A DNA stretch of 64,000 nucleotides from JAMXLO01 sp963812505 (GTDB lineage Bacteria; Pseudomonadota; Alphaproteobacteria; Acetobacterales; Acetobacteraceae). The stretch is taken from positions 124,001 through 188,000 of the forward strand of contig CAWEVM010000022.1 in assembly GCA_963812505.1 (NCBI GenBank), written 5' to 3'. A model generated the notes under the pieces. That model saw only the letters and a list, made by a program, of their open reading frames with translations, was not told the DNA's origin and made no database searches. Numbering within the stretch: position 1 is the stretch's first letter; the number at the start of each line of letters is the position of its first letter. A program made the position numbers and the translations under genes. Positions 61,995 to 64,000 of this stretch are shown here, piece after piece.

Positions 61995-63562
61995 AGCTGA
62001 GGTTCTCGCGCACGCGCTCCCCCTCTCCTTGCGGGAGGGGGTTGGGGGGAGGGGGCGGTGCGTGGTCCCCGGCCCCCTCCCCCCACCCCCTCCCGCAAGG
62101 AGAGGGGGAGGACAGGTCGCTCCGTGCAATCCTGTCGCTGTTTCTTGCGGTGTCGCTGACCGCCTGCATGGTCGGGCCGGACTATGATCGACCCGAGGCA
62201 CCCGTGCCTGTCGCCTACAAGGAATTGCAGGGTTGGACTACGGCGCAGCCGCAGGACGCGGCGGACCGTGGCGCTTGGTGGTCAGTCTATAATGATCCGG
62301 AACTCGATCACCTGGAACGCCAGGTCGATGTCTCCAATCAGACGATAAAGCAGTTCGAGGCCGAGTACCGCAATGCACAGGCGCTGGTGCAGGAGGCGCA
62401 GGCGAGTCTGTTCCCGGTTGCCACGCTCAACGGGGCCGTGACGCATGGCTCCGGATTTGGCGGCGGCAGCTCCAGTAGCTCATCCAGCAGCTCCTTGTTG
62501 AAGGGAGGAGGCACCTCGCACACGCAATACACCGTGGAAGGTTCGATCAGTTGGGACCTCGACGTCTGGGGACGCATCCGTCGGCAGATAGAAAGCCAGA
62601 AAGCTGCCGAGCAGGTCAGCGCCGCCGATCTCGCCAATGCCAGGCTGTCGGCGCAGGCTACACTGGCGACCGATTACTTCGATCTGCGTGCTGAGGACTC
62701 GCTGACCGATCTACTGCAACAGACCGTAGCGGCGTTTGAACGATCGCTCCAGATCGTGCAGAACCAGCACGCTGCCGGCACCGTCTCATCGGCCGATGTG
62801 GTGACCGCACAGGCGCAATTGGAAGGCGCACGCGCGCAGCTCGTCGGGGTCGGCGTGCAGCGAGCCCTCTTCGAGCATGCAATCGCTGTGCTGACCGGAC
62901 GTGCGCCCGCCGAACTTACGATCGCGCCAGCATTGCTCACCTCGGACGTGCCGGTAATGCCGCCTGGTCTGCCATCCACGCTGCTGCAGCGTCGCCCCGA
63001 CATCGCAGCGGCCGAGCGCCAGATGCAGCAGGAGAACGCGCTGATCGGCGTGCAGGTGGCGGCGTTCTATCCCGACATCTCGCTGTCGGCGCTGGGCGGT
63101 TTCATTGGCAGTCCTCTGTCGCAACTGTTCACCACGGCCAATCGGGTCTGGTCGCTGGGCGGCGCGGCGAGCGAACCAATATTCGAGGGCGGTGCGCGTT
63201 CGGCCGCGGTCGCGGCAGCGCGTGCCACCTACGACCAGAGCGTCGCCACCTATCGGCAGGTCGTGCTGACGGCGTTGCAGCAGGTGGAGGACGAGTTGTC
63301 ATCGCTGCGCATCCTGGAGCAGCAGTCACGCGCCGAGGCAATTGCCGTGAACGCCTCACAACGTGCAGTCGACGTGACCCTCAATCAGTACCGCTCAGGC
63401 ACCGTCGCCTATACAAGCGTCGTTACCGAGCAGACCACGTTGCTGACCAATCAACAGTCGCAACTGGCGGTGCAACAGAGTCGGCTGGTCGCAAGTGTCG
63501 CGCTCATCGCGGCATTGGGCGGTGGCTGGGATGCCCAACTGCTCGTTGAGGCAGGACGTTAA
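61991..63562 (+). CDS. Outer-membrane efflux lipoprotein (NodT/OprM family)
   Basis: The frame has 523 aa. A lipoprotein signal (LRAILSLFLAVSLTAC, lipid Cys59) is followed by MVGPDYDRPEAPVP and two OEP repeats (WWSVYNDPELDHLERQVDVS, and later RRPDIAAAERQMQQENALIG). It completes the MdtABC-type pump. The start is abnormal: ATG 61991 overlaps mdtC, but residues 9-42 are encoded by a long GC-rich palindrome (62017-62110), placing about 40 extra residues before the signal peptide. A TTG inside the repeat (at about residue 18) is the only other in-frame option. A serine-rich loop (about residues 158-168) is also unusual. Confidence 0.9.
   Translation: MKLRFSRTRSPSPCGRGLGGGGGAWSPAPSPHPLPQGEGEDRSLRAILSLFLAVSLTACMVGPDYDRPEAPVPVAYKELQGWTTAQPQDAADRGAWWSVYNDPELDHLERQVDVSNQTIKQFEAEYRNAQALVQEAQASLFPVATLNGAVTHGSGFGGGSSSSSSSSSLLKGGGTSHTQYTVEGSISWDLDVWGRIRRQIESQKAAEQVSAADLANARLSAQATLATDYFDLRAEDSLTDLLQQTVAAFERSLQIVQNQHAAGTVSSADVVTAQAQLEGARAQLVGVGVQRALFEHAIAVLTGRAPAELTIAPALLTSDVPVMPPGLPSTLLQRRPDIAAAERQMQQENALIGVQVAAFYPDISLSALGGFIGSPLSQLFTTANRVWSLGGAASEPIFEGGARSAAVAAARATYDQSVATYRQVVLTALQQVEDELSSLRILEQQSRAEAIAVNASQRAVDVTLNQYRSGTVAYTSVVTEQTTLLTNQQSQLAVQQSRLVASVALIAALGGGWDAQLLVEAGR
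62017..62110. repeat. Long GC-rich palindrome inserted in a coding sequence
   Basis: The left arm (62017-62056) begins CTCCCCCTCTCCTTGCGGGA, and the right arm (about 62072-62110) is its reverse complement over about 39 bases with one gap. The loop is about 15 bases. The element is read through in frame by the outer-membrane lipoprotein gene. A single arm of the same family lies at 23068-23105. Confidence 0.85.
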
Positions 63563-64000
63563 CCCACCCGCAGCAGGCGGAACCCTTCGGCCTGCAGCCA
63601 CGGGATCGCGGTCGCAGCGTGCGGCGTCAGGCGATCGACCAGGCGCCAGAAGCGCTTGCCGTGGTTCAGGTGCTTCAGGTGCGCGACCTCGTGCGCCGCC
63701 ACGTAGTCCTGCACGAATTCCGGCGTCATGACCAGGCGCCAACTGAACGCCAGCGACCCATCGCTGGCGCAACTGCCCCAACGGCTACGCGTGTCCTTGA
63801 CCGAAATACGCCGGGCCGTCACACCAAGCGTCGCTGTCTTGTCAACCACCAAAGCCGATAACCGCCGCAGCGCCTCAGTGCGCAGAAAATCCAAAACGCG
63901 ACGCCGCAGGAACTCCGGCGCACCGCTGACATGCAATTCGCCGTCCTGCAACCACGCGCCACCGCGTAACTGGGGCACATGACGAATCCGATGCGGCACA
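63559..64000 (-). CDS. YgjP/SprT-like metal-dependent hydrolase (partial)
   Basis: At least 147 codons are present; the N-terminus lies beyond the right edge of the window. The protein shows VKDTRSRWGSCASDGSLAFS, a hallmark of the DUF45/YgjP family, and the zinc motif VAAHEVAHLKHLNHGKRFW (HExxH, then a third histidine). These are putative metallopeptidases of unknown substrate. Its stop overlaps the stop of the convergent efflux gene inside a TTAA. Confidence 0.85.
   Translation of the reverse strand, partial: VPHRIRHVPQLRGGAWLQDGELHVSGAPEFLRRRVLDFLRTEALRRLSALVVDKTATLGVTARRISVKDTRSRWGSCASDGSLAFSWRLVMTPEFVQDYVAAHEVAHLKHLNHGKRFWRLVDRLTPHAATAIPWLQAEGFRLLRVG

Overview
The window looks like chromosomal DNA of a GC-rich, aerobic, Gram-negative alphaproteobacterium. 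I infer Acetobacteraceae/Rhodospirillales from the LPS gene kdsB coupled to pheA next to a membrane-anchored CycM-like cytochrome c, a YejABEF transporter, thiC under a TPP riboswitch, and a NodT-type efflux lipoprotein. No rRNA or marker gene proves the taxon.

The left quarter (798-17955) is the most interesting part. It holds an almost uninterrupted operon for a group 2a (Huc/HupSL-like) uptake [NiFe] hydrogenase. An NtrC-type regulator of the HupR/HoxA family comes first. A good sigma-54 promoter (2556-2571) follows, then hupS, hupL, a small four-cysteine protein that may carry an Fe-S cluster, a maturation protease, an unknown protein, a TPR protein, two tiny membrane proteins, a NifU-C/Rieske fusion and an NHL beta-propeller protein. 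After these come hypF, hypC, a GmhA-like SIS gene, hypD, hypE, hypA, hypB and a nickel permease. Overlapping start and stop codons through most of the block imply one transcript carrying structural, electron-transfer, maturation and nickel-supply genes. This hydrogenase class is known for high-affinity, oxygen-tolerant H2 oxidation, so scavenging of trace H2 is a reasonable inference.

From 17952 to 29619 come housekeeping genes: pheA-kdsB, a cytochrome c, a HisN-like phosphatase, a YejABEF peptide transporter (yejA is frameshifted), an orphan PhnC-like ATPase, a universal stress protein and a luciferase-like oxidoreductase. From 29700 to 33900 lies an accessory patch: a GxxExxY gene framed by about 45-bp inverted repeats, a Uma2 nuclease-like gene, an amidohydrolase, a decayed cytochrome c' and a frameshifted LOG gene.

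An intact tRNA-Pro (33914-33990) and a 45-bp copy of its 3' end (37060-37104) bracket a 3.1-kb putative genomic island. It carries an MFS transporter, a two-gene module of unknown function, two tiny proteins and a doubtful integrase remnant.

From 37175 to 47485 are an esterase, a glycosyltransferase, a cis-prenyltransferase, a methyltransferase with a heptad-repeat tail, a SirB1-like protein, thiC with its riboswitch, an insertion sequence abutting the copD stop codon, and copD/copC. The right end holds a thioesterase, a MoaD-like protein, a frameshifted molybdenum hydroxylase subunit, a sugar ABC transporter without its ATPase, and an MdtABC-type RND pump with its outer-membrane lipoprotein. 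A long GC-rich palindrome is inserted in frame in the start of that lipoprotein gene. Four genes in the window carry coding-frame disruptions, so either gene decay or assembly error must be considered.
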